NCBI RefSeq assembly: GCF_002234615.1
Contig: NZ_NMQW01000010.1
Location: 1 to 39,974, forward strand
Origin: Paenibacillus rigui
GTDB taxonomy: Bacteria > Bacillota > Bacilli > Paenibacillales > NBRC-103111
Direction of reading: 5' to 3'
DNA length: 39,974 bases
Shown piece after piece: positions 18,322 through 25,571 of the stretch. Under the pieces are notes generated by a model. That model ran no database searches, was not told the origin of the DNA, and worked only from the letters and a program-made list of their open reading frames with translations. Every line of letters starts with the position of its first letter. The first letter of the stretch is position 1. The position numbers and the translations under genes were made by a program.

Positions 18322-18801
18322 GTGTCGTTGATAGGGGAGAAAATCAAAGAACGAAGAATACTCATGCAGTGGACTCAAGAGATACTTGCGCAGAAATTGG
18401 AGACAACCAAACACGTCATATCCAATTGGGAACGTGGGGTCGCCAATCCCGATCATAAGCAAATCGCTATGTTAGCTAATGTTTTTGAGGTATCGGCAGA
18501 TTATTTACTTGGACTATCAGAATATCCTGAACCTCAATTCCGTGACCCCTTCGGCCAGATATCTTTTCTACCGGCCATTGATTACTCTTTTATTAAAAGT
18601 GCAAGCTGGGACTTAGTGAAACTCTTAAACTCAGGGATTGACCTTTCTGTAAACGATGAACTGTTATTTGTTGAGGATAAACGACTCTTGTCTACTTTGG
18701 TAGAACAAACTATAAACAGAATTCAGCAGGTCCGCCGGCAAACGAAAGAACTCAGAGAGGACGAATTAAAAGGATATTCTAGCGGCGATACGTTTTTTTA
18801 A
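18322..18801 (+). CDS. Xre-family regulator, probable repressor of the tns operon
   Basis: A 159-residue protein. Residues 5-62 form a standard Xre/Cro helix-turn-helix: IGEKIKERRILMQWTQEILA, then KLETTKHVISNWERG, then NPDHKQIAMLANVFEVSADYLLG. The C-terminal 90 residues have no motif I recognise. The start is a GTG at 18322 with GGTGAG upstream. It is transcribed away from tnsA and the space between holds repeated palindromes, the usual layout for a repressor of a transposition operon. Regulators of this class next to tnsA are known in other Tn7-like elements. The short T-rich stretch and weak TAAGAGT/ACTCTTA hairpin after the stop (18800-18829) may end its transcript. Confidence 0.8.
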   Translation: MSLIGEKIKERRILMQWTQEILAQKLETTKHVISNWERGVANPDHKQIAMLANVFEVSADYLLGLSEYPEPQFRDPFGQISFLPAIDYSFIKSASWDLVKLLNSGIDLSVNDELLFVEDKRLLSTLVEQTINRIQQVRRQTKELREDELKGYSSGDTFF

Positions 18802-18843
18802 GAGTCTGTCATTTATGTAAACTCTTAAGAACAATCTATCAAA

Positions 18844-18975
18844 CTATGGTGCCGCGGAATCCAATATATTCGGAATAATTACCGAGTACAAATCATCGAA
18901 AATACATTCAATTAGCGTTGATTTACCTACTCCGTTGCAACCAGTAAATACAGTTATTGACGGTTCATTTATCGT
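18844..18975 (-). pseudogene. Zeta-toxin-like P-loop fragment
   Basis: On the minus strand about 43 codons read TINEPSITVFTGCNGVGKST, then LIECIFDDLYSVIIPNILDS and a TAG. The Walker A GCNGVGKST directly after a hydrophobic strand is typical of zeta-type kinases and of AAA ATPases. No in-frame ATG precedes it, and it stops long before any known family length, so it is a remnant. It overlaps the end of the small gene at 18969-19154, as a toxin after its antitoxin would. The zeta-toxin reading is tentative; a truncated ATPase is equally possible. Confidence 0.5.
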
Positions 18976-19154
18976 ACTAAAAGATCGAAGTTGGCTTCTA
19001 GTGGTAGGGTTGTGTTCTTCTCTAGATACTCTTTTGAGATTTCCCGCATCACTTCGACCCAGTGACCGTCTTTGACATGCCTTACCAGATTTGCGATTCG
19101 TTTATAGATACGCGAGAGTTCATCCTTGCCCAATTTGATAATAAAACCTCCCAC
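18969..19154 (-). CDS. Small hypothetical protein, possible antitoxin remnant
   Basis: About 61 residues starting with GTG at 19154, with IIKLGKDELSRIYKRIANLV and VMREISKEYLEKNTT. It is helical and charged. GGGAGG overlaps the GTG start, so a downstream TTG (in IIKLGK) may be the real start. It ends four bases into the P-loop fragment and begins right after the 37-codon gene above. Family unknown. Placement before a P-loop fragment suggests an antitoxin, but this is weak. Confidence 0.4.
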   Translation of the reverse strand: MGGFIIKLGKDELSRIYKRIANLVRHVKDGHWVEVMREISKEYLEKNTTLPLEANFDLLVR

Positions 19155-19267
19155 TATACGGAAATGATTTCCAGTTGCTCGATTCTACTCTCTAAACGCT
19201 TCATATAGGTCAACATAGCATCAAGAGTACAAGGAGTCACAATCCCGGGCATGCCGTTCCTTTCCAT
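19154..19267 (-). CDS. Very small hypothetical protein (37 aa)
   Basis: Too short for routine gene calling. ATG at 19267 has GAGG six bases upstream; an alternative ATG five codons in (MPGIVTPCTLDAMLTYMKRL) has AAGGAA. The product ends in ESRIEQLEII, a short coiled-coil-like tail. The stop touches the next start. It overlaps the end of the 90-residue gene. Supported only by ribosome site and tight packing in the same strand. Confidence 0.35.
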   Translation of the reverse strand: MERNGMPGIVTPCTLDAMLTYMKRLESRIEQLEIISV

Positions 19268-19509
19268 ATTAATCCTCTTATCGAACTCCTTGCTTCTTCT
19301 TGACTCCACCGGTCCCCACCTATTTTTTTATACTTCAGAATTTTCTCTAGGCAGATTGTCCAAACCTCCAAAGTCTTCTGTAACATCATGAGCTTGTAGT
19401 AATGATCTGGGTTATTTGTAAATGGGTAATCGTAATGCTTTTTTTGTCGTTCGATGCTAAGTTTATAAACGTGAATGATCCGTTCGACATCTTCAATCAG
19501 TTCTTCCAT
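19237..19509 (-). CDS. Small hypothetical helical protein (90 aa)
   Basis: The ATG at 19509 overlaps the end of the upstream gene by 13 bp. Residues 1-63 are mainly amphipathic helix (MEELIEDVERIIHVYKLSIE, KLMMLQKTLEVWTICLEKIL). The last 27 residues (GGDRWSQEEARSS onward) look unlike coding sequence of the same protein, so a frameshift near 19315 may have replaced the true end. I do not recognise the family. It belongs to the minus-strand cluster running from 19877 to 18844. Confidence 0.45.
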   Translation of the reverse strand: MEELIEDVERIIHVYKLSIERQKKHYDYPFTNNPDHYYKLMMLQKTLEVWTICLEKILKYKKIGGDRWSQEEARSSIRGLIWKGTACPGL

Positions 19510-19877
19510 GTCAACGCCTTCTTTTTGTTTCGGTTTCTATACTTCTTGCTGTCATTCATCTCTTTCCGCAACGCTTTCAGCTTCTGAATGCTTTGGAAAT
19601 AACGCTGGAGCTTGATGTCTGAATAGATATTATTCTTTGTGTTGATTAAATAACATATTTCATGTTCTCCTTCAGCATCTACCACGTAAATAACCTCAGA
19701 TAATTCGCAAATATAAACAATTACCACCTTCCATTCCTTTTCAAGCGCTGCCTTTTCAAACCATTGTTCACGAATTGCCCTAGGACATGTGTAACGATTT
19801 CTTTTGAATAAAATTCCTCTTGCTGTTACTTTGCCGTAGCCTTCTCTTAATATTCCAGGATTCATATTACTAAACAT
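19497..19877 (-). CDS. Free-standing TnsB/Mu-type transposase C-terminal-like domain (126 aa)
   Basis: Residues 8-75 read LREGYGKVTARGILFKRNRY, then a helix, then EWKVVIVYICELSEVIYVVD and GEHEICYLI. This follows the pattern of the beta-barrel after the DDE domain in TnsB and TniA proteins (ATISSEGIQFEGMYYW ... IAFDRRNMNHIYI in the intact TnsB here), ending in a similar basic helical tail. The DDE domain is absent: the sequence upstream is AT-rich with no matching frame. GAGAGGAG lies just before the ATG at 19877, and a TATAAT occurs 25 bp higher, so the fragment could be expressed. It is either a relic of a second Tn7-like element or a reused domain. Similarity is by eye only. Confidence 0.5.
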   Translation of the reverse strand: MFSNMNPGILREGYGKVTARGILFKRNRYTCPRAIREQWFEKAALEKEWKVVIVYICELSEVIYVVDAEGEHEICYLINTKNNIYSDIKLQRYFQSIQKLKALRKEMNDSKKYRNRNKKKALTWKN

Positions 19878-19894
19878 CTCCTCTCTTTGATTCT

Positions 19895-19935
19895 ATCAAC
19901 CATTATATCCTTATATTAATATTTTAATCATTTAT
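19895..19935 (-). promoter_or_regulatory. Possible promoter of the small-gene cluster
   Basis: A perfect minus-strand -10 TATAAT (19902-19907) lies about 25 bp before the 126-residue gene. The -35 position 17 bp away reads TGATTA, a weak match. Surrounding sequence is very AT-rich, so a chance match is possible. Confidence 0.35.
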
Positions 19936-20097
19936 CTATAATTTGATATTTTCTTTCAAAAAAATTCCATTAATCTTCTCCTAGTTTATTGAGTTATTTT
20001 TGCCTAGAATAGCCTTAACCGTCCCTGAATAAGCAGTATCCTCTCATAATTAAACAAGTAAGCCTCTGTCCGACAGTACACTCAAGCGAATCCCCTA

Positions 20098-20283
20098 TCA
20101 ATATATCAAATCCATATAATAACAACGAAGTTCTAAAACATCGAAAAAGCTCTGTCTTATCCGGCAACAAAAAAAATCGCACTTCCAATGGGTGAATAAG
20201 GCCTCTATCAGCAGAACAATCCTGAAATGTGCTGGATGAATCGATACTACTCGGCCGGCATCGTTAAAAAATTTTAACTTCAC
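20098..20283 (-). CDS. Possible small or frameshifted gene
   Basis: A GTG at 20283 has AAAGGAG at ideal spacing and begins MKLKFFNDAGRVVSIHPAHF. The 61-residue frame then turns cysteine-rich and improbable. Another frame, continuing QDCSADRGLIHPLEVRFFLL and onward to about 20045, looks more protein-like, so a frameshift after residue 21 is possible. No family recognised. Part of a 1.3-kb stretch (19878-21202) that otherwise holds only terminators and fragments. Confidence 0.25.
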   Translation of the reverse strand: MKLKFFNDAGRVVSIHPAHFRIVLLIEALFTHWKCDFFCCRIRQSFFDVLELRCYYMDLIY

Positions 20284-20368
20284 TGACAGTGCTCCTTTCG
20301 TCCGTTAGCATTAGTCAAGCCATACTCAATATTGCACAACAATCTAATACCCAACCTCCGATAGCTCA

Positions 20369-20407
20369 AAAAAAAAGAAATAGACCATTATTAGGTCTAC
20401 TTCTTTT
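20369..20407. terminator. Bidirectional terminator hairpin
   Basis: AAAGAAATAGACC pairs with GGTCTACTTCTTT around a 7-nt loop; A-rich on the left and T-rich on the right, so it can work on either strand. It lies between the doubtful small gene at 20098 and the fragment at 20650. Confidence 0.6.
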
Positions 20408-20661
20408 GCAAAAAATCGAGCCAGCCCCCTTGAAGTGGCAATGATCGCGGAACGATCATTCTAATCATTACCGGTATACAGAGTTTTATACTCTCGACCT
20501 GTTCTTTGCATAATCTTCACCGTTACTGTACACCTACCACAAAGGATAAAGCAGCTTTCCATACATTATAGGCTTATTTAACCCACAGGGGAGATTTTTA
20601 AGTAATGTACAGGACAGCACAGCACAGCACATGGTGTCTTCACACCTTACGTGGTCCTTCC

Positions 20662-20755
20662 AGCTACGGTTTGGACTTGGATGGAAAACCAGTTGATGCG
20701 AATGATAAATTTCCATTAGGGGTCACGCAGCAAAACGCAAAAAACGTACGTTAAG
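20662..20755 (+). pseudogene. C-terminal gene fragment followed by a terminator
   Basis: On the plus strand one frame reads SSYGLDLDGKPVDANDKFPL, then GVTQQNAKNVR and TAA, which looks like the end of a secreted or surface protein. The repeat AGCACAGCACAGCAC lies just upstream and no start is present. A terminator stem follows 16 bp after the stop, as for a real gene end. Family not recognised. Confidence 0.3.
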
Positions 20756-20770
20756 CTTCCAAACATTAAA

Positions 20771-20812
20771 TAAAGCCGATTTTCCAGTACGCTAAGGAAG
20801 ATCGGCTTTATA
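20771..20812 (+). terminator. Terminator hairpin after the gene fragment
   Basis: ATAAAGCCGAT pairs with ATCGGCTTTAT around a 20-nt loop. It is symmetrical with T-rich flank to the right. Confidence 0.6.
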
Positions 20813-21012
20813 TATAAGAAGTGATATACAAATTAATAAAGTGGAAAAAGTTCGTTAAATCTTGCAGAACCATACTCGTTGTAATCCCCAGCTCCCAGGT
20901 TATTGGGTTGCGTTATATTATATAGGTTTAAACAATTCCGGTATGGGCAGAAAATATGTTTATCATGTTTAAAAAATTAATTCCGTTTGAAAAAATGGCA
21001 AATCCCCTAACG

Positions 21013-21055
21013 ACTTTATATCGTTGTGGGTTTATTTTTCTTTTTTGTTTTTACA
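21013..21055 (+). terminator. Terminator hairpin with long T-run
   Basis: CCCCTAACGA...TCGTTGTGGG forms an imperfect stem, then TTTATTTTTCTTTTTTG. No plus-strand gene is recognised before it, so it is probably left from a lost gene. Nothing else is seen between 20813 and 21202. Confidence 0.5.
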
Positions 21056-21202
21056 CGAAAAAATACTATCAAACTTATATGCTGCCTCTCTGTAGGTTTT
21101 TTGTAAGACATGATTATTGACGTTCATAATTGTAACGATGCTGCATGACCGAGACGCTCTGAAATAATTTTGTCATACACACCTTTCACGCTGAATCAAA
21201 AA

Positions 21203-22126
21203 CTATCTGTCAAATTTGAAGGATATACCTGTTAAGGCTTCAGAAACGTTCCACAACTTGTTTGATATGTTAGAGTCATACAATCTTTCAATGATCGCGT
21301 CGCTCGTTGGATAGCCCTTTTTGCCGCCTTTGCCATCAGGACCGATATATTCTCCTCCCTTTATCGTGGATGCTGTCGCACTATACAAGGCAGGCAACGC
21401 GCCCATATGTGCCGGTTGACTTACAATACTTGAAATCATCCTTATGATTATATTTGCCCGCTTCCCTGATCCAAAGGAAAATAAATTGGTATGCGAGATT
21501 CCAGGATGACAAGCGACGCTCACGGAATCAATATGATTGGAAAGAAACTTGTTTTGTAATTCTCTTGCAAACAATAGATTTGCAAGCTTGCTTTGACCAT
21601 AAAACTTCCGGGCGCTATATCCTTTAGAACCATCTAAATTATCAAAATCGATGGAGGCATTATGAGCGAGCAAACTGCTCTGCGTTACCACTCTCGAATT
21701 CGGAGTAGAAATCAAGCGTGGCAGCAGCAATCCGGTTAGTGCAAAATGCCCTAAATGGTTACTGCCAAATTGGGATTCAAAGCCATCCTTGGTTAACCGA
21801 AAAGGTGGATCCATAATGCCTGCATTGTTAATGAGAATTGACAAAGATTCGTGCTTTTTAAGAAAATCTGCTGCAAACGCCCTGACACTAGTCAAATCGC
21901 TAAGGTCGAGCTTCATGGCTTGGACATTTGCACTGGCATAGACGGATTTTATTTTATTCAGGGCTGCTTCTCCTTTTTCCATGTTTCGAATAGCAAGAAT
22001 AACCGTTGCCCTCTCTTTGGCTAATGATAACGCTGTTTCGAAACCGATACCGCTATTCCCGCCTGTGACGACGACCACCTTCCCTGACATATCCGGGATA
22101 TTGTCTTTTGTCCAAACTTTACTCAT
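21203..22126 (-). CDS. Short-chain dehydrogenase, retinol/protochlorophyllide reductase-like
   Basis: A 307-residue NAD(P)-dependent oxidoreductase. Cofactor motif TGGNSGIG lies at about residues 22-29, followed by LDLSD, the NNAG motif in ILINNAGIMDPP, and catalytic YGQSK with Y and K in the Y-x-x-x-K arrangement; QSSLLAHN carries the serine. The overall pattern (FRLTKDGFESQFGSNHLGHF) is that of the retinol-dehydrogenase-like subgroup. Substrate cannot be told. Start ATG at 22126 has GAGAGGAG about 10 bases upstream. It stands alone, 480 bp from the next fragment. Length is normal for this subgroup. Cytoplasmic. Confidence 0.85.
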   Translation of the reverse strand: MSKVWTKDNIPDMSGKVVVVTGGNSGIGFETALSLAKERATVILAIRNMEKGEAALNKIKSVYASANVQAMKLDLSDLTSVRAFAADFLKKHESLSILINNAGIMDPPFRLTKDGFESQFGSNHLGHFALTGLLLPRLISTPNSRVVTQSSLLAHNASIDFDNLDGSKGYSARKFYGQSKLANLLFARELQNKFLSNHIDSVSVACHPGISHTNLFSFGSGKRANIIIRMISSIVSQPAHMGALPALYSATASTIKGGEYIGPDGKGGKKGYPTSDAIIERLYDSNISNKLWNVSEALTGISFKFDR

Positions 22127-22298
22127 TTAAAATGGGCTCCTCTCTTTTGCTTTCGCGATCCAATCTGATTCATATAATCATAGACATAGATGCCTGAATG
22201 GATCGGTATTTTCGCAACGCTCCCTAGAATACTAGGGAAAAAATGCGCGAGACGGATGAATCGATCCGCTCGCCGAGCCGAAACTCCTCACGGTTGAA

Positions 22299-22484
22299 TT
22301 AATAACCGCTTCGCTCCCTGTGTTTTCGCCTTCGATGCCCCCTAATCGAATCGGCAGACGCGTGGATTTCATCCATCATCTCCTTGACGCCAAGCGCTCT
22401 CTGAACGGATGACCGTATCATGTCTTGAATTCGCTTAATGGTTGTGAAAAAATCCGGGCTGCCGGTCAGAGCGCGACTCGTCAC
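22299..22484 (-). pseudogene. Possible C-terminal remnant of an unknown gene
   Basis: Sixty residues ending IHASADSIRGHRRRKHRERS-GY and TAA, with FFTTIKRIQDMIRSSVQRAL before. The GTG start has no ribosome site. The composition (GC-rich, helical) looks coding, but no family is recognised. The rest of 22127-22735 holds only this and the duplicated dehydrogenase end at 22594-22678. Confidence 0.25.
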
Positions 22485-22593
22485 ATGAATTCAAGACCAG
22501 GAGTCCATCCCGCCTATGAATTCTACCGTAAACCGTAATTATTAAGCATATATCTAAGTTCCGGTGGAAAATATTTTTTCTGCTTATGAAGGT

Positions 22594-22678
22594 GGGGATA
22601 TTTTTTCTCCCTCTGGCAGATCCTCTTAAGACCGCTGAGAAGTAGGTGTAACAATAATTTCTTTCACTGAGACAGATG
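22594..22678 (-). repeat. Duplicated 3' end of the dehydrogenase gene, piece A
   Basis: This 85-bp stretch matches 24610-24693 at all but a handful of positions, including the stop codon and the sequence beyond it. It encodes the last residues of that dehydrogenase (TPTSQRS and TAA here, TPTSQRT there). Homology breaks at GACAGATG. Piece B at 23744-23807 continues from the same point. Confidence 0.9.
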
Positions 22679-22735
22679 CTAAACTTATAGATTTTTTTCT
22701 CCAGCACTCACCGTTACCTTTTTTGGTAATAGAAT

Positions 22736-23644
22736 TTATTTGAGGGGTGGAGCTTCCATCGGATTAACACTATTGGCTGCCCAAGCTATTGCTTGATTCT
22801 GATCTAACTGATTCAAACGCTCCATGTCCTTTTCAGGAATTTCAAAATCAAATAAATTTAAATTTTCTCGGATGCGCTCCGGTTTACTGCTTTTCGTTAA
22901 TACACCATAGCCGTGCTGCAATCCCCACCTCAATAGCAATCTGGCCTCAGACACCTTAAGTTTAGTAGCAATTTCATTAGTGACCAATTGGCATTCTTCT
23001 TTTATTTCGGCAAGAACATCTCCACCCTGTCCTTCTTCAACTCGCCAAGTTGAAAGAGGAGCAAGCGAGCTATATGCAATCGGTGCGATTGAATTCTCCT
23101 TCAAGTACCTGGTCAAATCAACCTGGGCACAAATTGGATGAAATTCAACCTGGTTTGCCTCAGGTTTAGCCAGGTCTGCATCCAAAATTTCTTTAATTCT
23201 CTCTCTATTGTAGTTTGACACTCCAATATGCTTGGTAAACCCTAATTTTTTTAGCTCTACAAAAGCTTCCCACTGTTCCAATCTAAGTTCTGATAGTGGA
23301 GCATGTATAAGGTAAAGATCAACATAGTCAAGCTGGAGCTGTTTAAGCTGATTTTTCAGCGTTTCAATGGTCTGTTTGAAGTTTTTTTCGGGTATCCCGA
23401 ACTGTTTAGATCCTGGAAAAAGTTTAGTAGTTACAAAAATATCATCCCTTGAAACACCAGCCGCTTTTATCCCTTTACCAGTGCCCTCTTCATTATTGTA
23501 AGCCTCAGCTGAATCAATATGTCTAAATCCAGTTTTAAGTGCCTCTTTTACACCGTATTCGGCTTGGTCAATTGATAATTGGAAGGTGCCAAATCCCACG
23601 AGAGGCATGTCTATTCCGTTGCGCGTCGATTTTGATAGTTCCAT
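22736..23644 (-). CDS. Aldo-keto reductase
   Basis: From the ATG at 23644 (AAGGAGG nine bases upstream) the product has 302 residues; an upstream TTG would add three. It is a (beta/alpha)8 NADPH-dependent aldehyde or ketone reductase. Visible motifs: GFGTFQLS, the catalytic DSAEAYNNE (Asp and Tyr), VTTKLFPGS (Lys), LYLIHAP (His), HIGVSNYN and LTKSSKPERI for phosphate binding. Its nearest kind is the YvgN/2,5-diketogluconate reductase group. It sits precisely between two halves of a broken dehydrogenase copy, so it was inserted there together with its flanks. No operon partner overlaps it. Substrate unknown. Confidence 0.9.
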   Translation of the reverse strand: MELSKSTRNGIDMPLVGFGTFQLSIDQAEYGVKEALKTGFRHIDSAEAYNNEEGTGKGIKAAGVSRDDIFVTTKLFPGSKQFGIPEKNFKQTIETLKNQLKQLQLDYVDLYLIHAPLSELRLEQWEAFVELKKLGFTKHIGVSNYNRERIKEILDADLAKPEANQVEFHPICAQVDLTRYLKENSIAPIAYSSLAPLSTWRVEEGQGGDVLAEIKEECQLVTNEIATKLKVSEARLLLRWGLQHGYGVLTKSSKPERIRENLNLFDFEIPEKDMERLNQLDQNQAIAWAANSVNPMEAPPLK

Positions 23645-23743
23645 TATTGGCAACCTCCTTATTTATAAACAAGAAATAATGCATTTTAGTCAATATTTGG
23701 ACACAAGTAAGTTAAGTCCTAAGCTGTTTTTCTCATTTGATCC

Positions 23744-23807
23744 TGTGGATTGTTCAATTGCATATCGGATTGCCGCTGCAATATCCTCTCCTTTGAGAGG
23801 AGTTAAG
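23744..23807 (-). repeat. Duplicated dehydrogenase 3' coding segment, piece B
   Basis: These 64 bp are identical to 24692-24755 except for one base; they encode the segment just before the C-terminal end (LKGEDIAAAIRYAIEQS). Piece A (22594-22678) and piece B meet at the same codon in the intact gene, so both come from one ancestral copy split by about 1.06 kb carrying the aldo-keto reductase. Confidence 0.9.
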
Positions 23808-23809
23808 AA

Positions 23810-24565
23810 TTACAGGTTCATGCCCCCGGACGCTTCGATACGCTGCGCGTTGACCCAGCCCATCTCGGGAGAGCATAAGGATGCGACGACTCCGCCGATA
23901 TCGTCGGCTTCCCCGACTCGTCCAAGCGCGATAACCGAGCTGATCTGGTCTCTGACCGTTTGATTCGACTTCAGGACTCCTCCCCCGAAGTCGGTCGCGA
24001 TCGCTCCCGGCGCTACCGCATTGACGCGAATGCCCCGGTCGCCCAGCTCCTTGGCCAAGTACTTCGTCAGTACTTCGATCGCTCCCTTCATGGCAGCGTA
24101 AGCGGAATAACCGTTGCTGGCGAACCGGGTCAGGCCCGTCGACAGATTGACGATTCCACCGTTGTCCTCCAGATGAGGGAGCAGCTTCTGCGTCAGGAAG
24201 AACACTCCTTTGAAGTGGACGTTCATCAAGCTGTCGAACTGCTCTTCCGTCGTCGTCTCGAACGAAGCGCCGATCCCGAACCCGGCGTTATTGACGAGAT
24301 AGTCGATCGTGCCGCGGTCCCATTTGCCCCGAAGCACGCCCGTAAGCTCCTGCACGAATCCATCGAACGACGAGATGAGTCCCGCGTCCAGCTGCAGCGC
24401 GGCGGCCTTGCGTCCACCCGCTTCGATCTGCTGCACGACGGCCTCCGCCTCCTCTCGCTTCGAATGGTAAGTCACGATAACGTCGATTCCCTTTTTGGCC
24501 AGTGCCAATGCCGAATTTCTACCAAGTCCGCGGCTTCCGCCCGTAACCAATGCGATTTGTGTCAC
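23810..24565 (-). CDS. Short-chain dehydrogenase, GC-rich
   Basis: A 251-residue classical SDR: TGGSRGLG cofactor motif at about 8-15, LVNNAGFG, IVNLSTGL with the catalytic serine, YAAMK (Y-x-x-x-K) and the common NAVAPGAIATDF after it, ending in a beta-strand typical of the 3-oxoacyl reductase-like group. The start is a GTG at 24565 with GGAG 10 bases before it. Base composition is much richer in G and C than both neighbouring genes, a sign of separate origin. Its 3' end abuts repeat piece B by two bases, so a recombination junction lies there. Substrate cannot be assigned. Confidence 0.88.
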   Translation of the reverse strand: MTQIALVTGGSRGLGRNSALALAKKGIDVIVTYHSKREEAEAVVQQIEAGGRKAAALQLDAGLISSFDGFVQELTGVLRGKWDRGTIDYLVNNAGFGIGASFETTTEEQFDSLMNVHFKGVFFLTQKLLPHLEDNGGIVNLSTGLTRFASNGYSAYAAMKGAIEVLTKYLAKELGDRGIRVNAVAPGAIATDFGGGVLKSNQTVRDQISSVIALGRVGEADDIGGVVASLCSPEMGWVNAQRIEASGGMNL

Positions 24566-24640
24566 TATACAACATCTCCTTCGATTTTATAGTTTACCCT
24601 CTTGCTCTTGGGGTATTTTTTCTCCCTTTGGCAGAACCTC

Positions 24641-25378
24641 TTAAGTCCGCTGAGAAGTAGGTGTAACAATCATTTCTTTCACTGTGACAGATGTGGATTG
24701 TTCAATTGCATATCGGATTGCCGCTGCAATATCCTCTCCTTTGAGGGGAGTTAAGTTGGCAAATTGGGACGCAAGGGAAAAAACATCTTGGTCCGTTATA
24801 GTTTGCTCTAACTCACTGGCAACATTCCCGGGAGAAATGATCGTTGTGCGAATGTTTTGATCAGGCCGCAACTCTTTTCGTAAGCCTTCCGTAATGGCGC
24901 GGACCGCAAACTTTGTACCGGAGTATACAGCGGTGCTTGGATAAATTTGATGACCGGCCACTGAAGAAACGTTGATAATGTGACCTTCATTCCGTTCTTC
25001 CATGTGTGGGAGGACGGCGGCGATGCCGTATAAGACACCTTTAATATTAACGTCAATCATTCGATCCCACTCGTCCACTTTCCGATTTCTCAAGAAAGAA
25101 ACCGGCGCGATACCTGCATTATTAATCAGAACATCGATTTTGCCGTAAGCTTCAAGGGTAGCTTGCGCGAGCGATTCCATATCCGCTTGAGAGGTTACGT
25201 CCGTAATTCGGTACTCAGCCTGGCCACCTTTAGCTTCAATTTCTTTTTTCAGTAGAGCCAATCGGTCTTCTCGGCGTGCCGCAAGCATAACTTTTATTCC
25301 GCTACGAGCCAGCTCCCTTGCGGTTGCTTCTCCAATTCCACTGCTTGCGCCTGTTATAATAGCAACTTTGCTTTCCAT
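24641..25378 (-). CDS. Short-chain dehydrogenase, YdfG/YqjQ-like, controlled by the divergent TetR
   Basis: A 245-residue SDR: TGASSGIG at about 10-17, ITDVTS, VLINNAGIAP, IINVSSVAGH with the catalytic serine, YSGTK (Y-x-x-x-K) and ISPGNVASEL. It resembles the common Gram-positive SDRs that accept small carbonyl substrates. ATG at 25378 has AGGAGG eight bases upstream. It is divergent from the TetR-family gene at 25572 with a palindromic operator between, the usual sign of direct control. Its 3' end is the source of the two duplicated pieces at 22594 and 23744. Confidence 0.9.
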   Translation of the reverse strand: MESKVAIITGASSGIGEATARELARSGIKVMLAARREDRLALLKKEIEAKGGQAEYRITDVTSQADMESLAQATLEAYGKIDVLINNAGIAPVSFLRNRKVDEWDRMIDVNIKGVLYGIAAVLPHMEERNEGHIINVSSVAGHQIYPSTAVYSGTKFAVRAITEGLRKELRPDQNIRTTIISPGNVASELEQTITDQDVFSLASQFANLTPLKGEDIAAAIRYAIEQSTSVTVKEMIVTPTSQRT

Positions 25379-25571
25379 AATTCGTACCTCCTAAGTTTTG
25401 TTTGGTGCTATTTTTTGAATAGTACACTCCGTTGGTCAAGAGTGTTTTGGTTTAACAAGAATTATGATATCACACCAAAGTAACTAATTCAATACAATTA
25501 GTTACTTTGGTTATGTTGGTAACTTTGGTGAGGATTCTGCTATAATATGTGTTAGACGAGGAGGAGAACTT
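25379..25571. promoter_or_regulatory. Divergent SDR/tetR promoter region with 16-bp palindrome
   Basis: ACCAAAGTAACTAATT (25474-25489) pairs perfectly with AATTAGTTACTTTGGT (25496-25511) around 6 bases. A further half-site AACTTTGGTG lies at 25521-25530. For tetR, TATAAT is at 25541-25546 with TTGGTA 19 bp before it. The palindrome is the likely operator for the TetR protein, shutting both genes until a ligand binds. Confidence 0.75.

Noticed and set aside
18800-18850. Transposon right end directly beside xre
   Set aside because: Only a single AAGAACAAT resembles an R4 site; no 20-bp periodicity and no clear terminus.
20610-20640. AGCAC tandem repeat as a functional element
   Set aside because: Only three short units in a degraded region; no partner or known role.
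22435-22707. 90-codon minus-strand frame
   Set aside because: Made of the duplicated dehydrogenase end read in a wrong frame plus flanking sequence; no ribosome site.
23960-24592. 210-codon plus-strand frame opposite the GC-rich dehydrogenase
   Set aside because: Shadow frame kept open by high GC; the minus strand encodes an unmistakable SDR.
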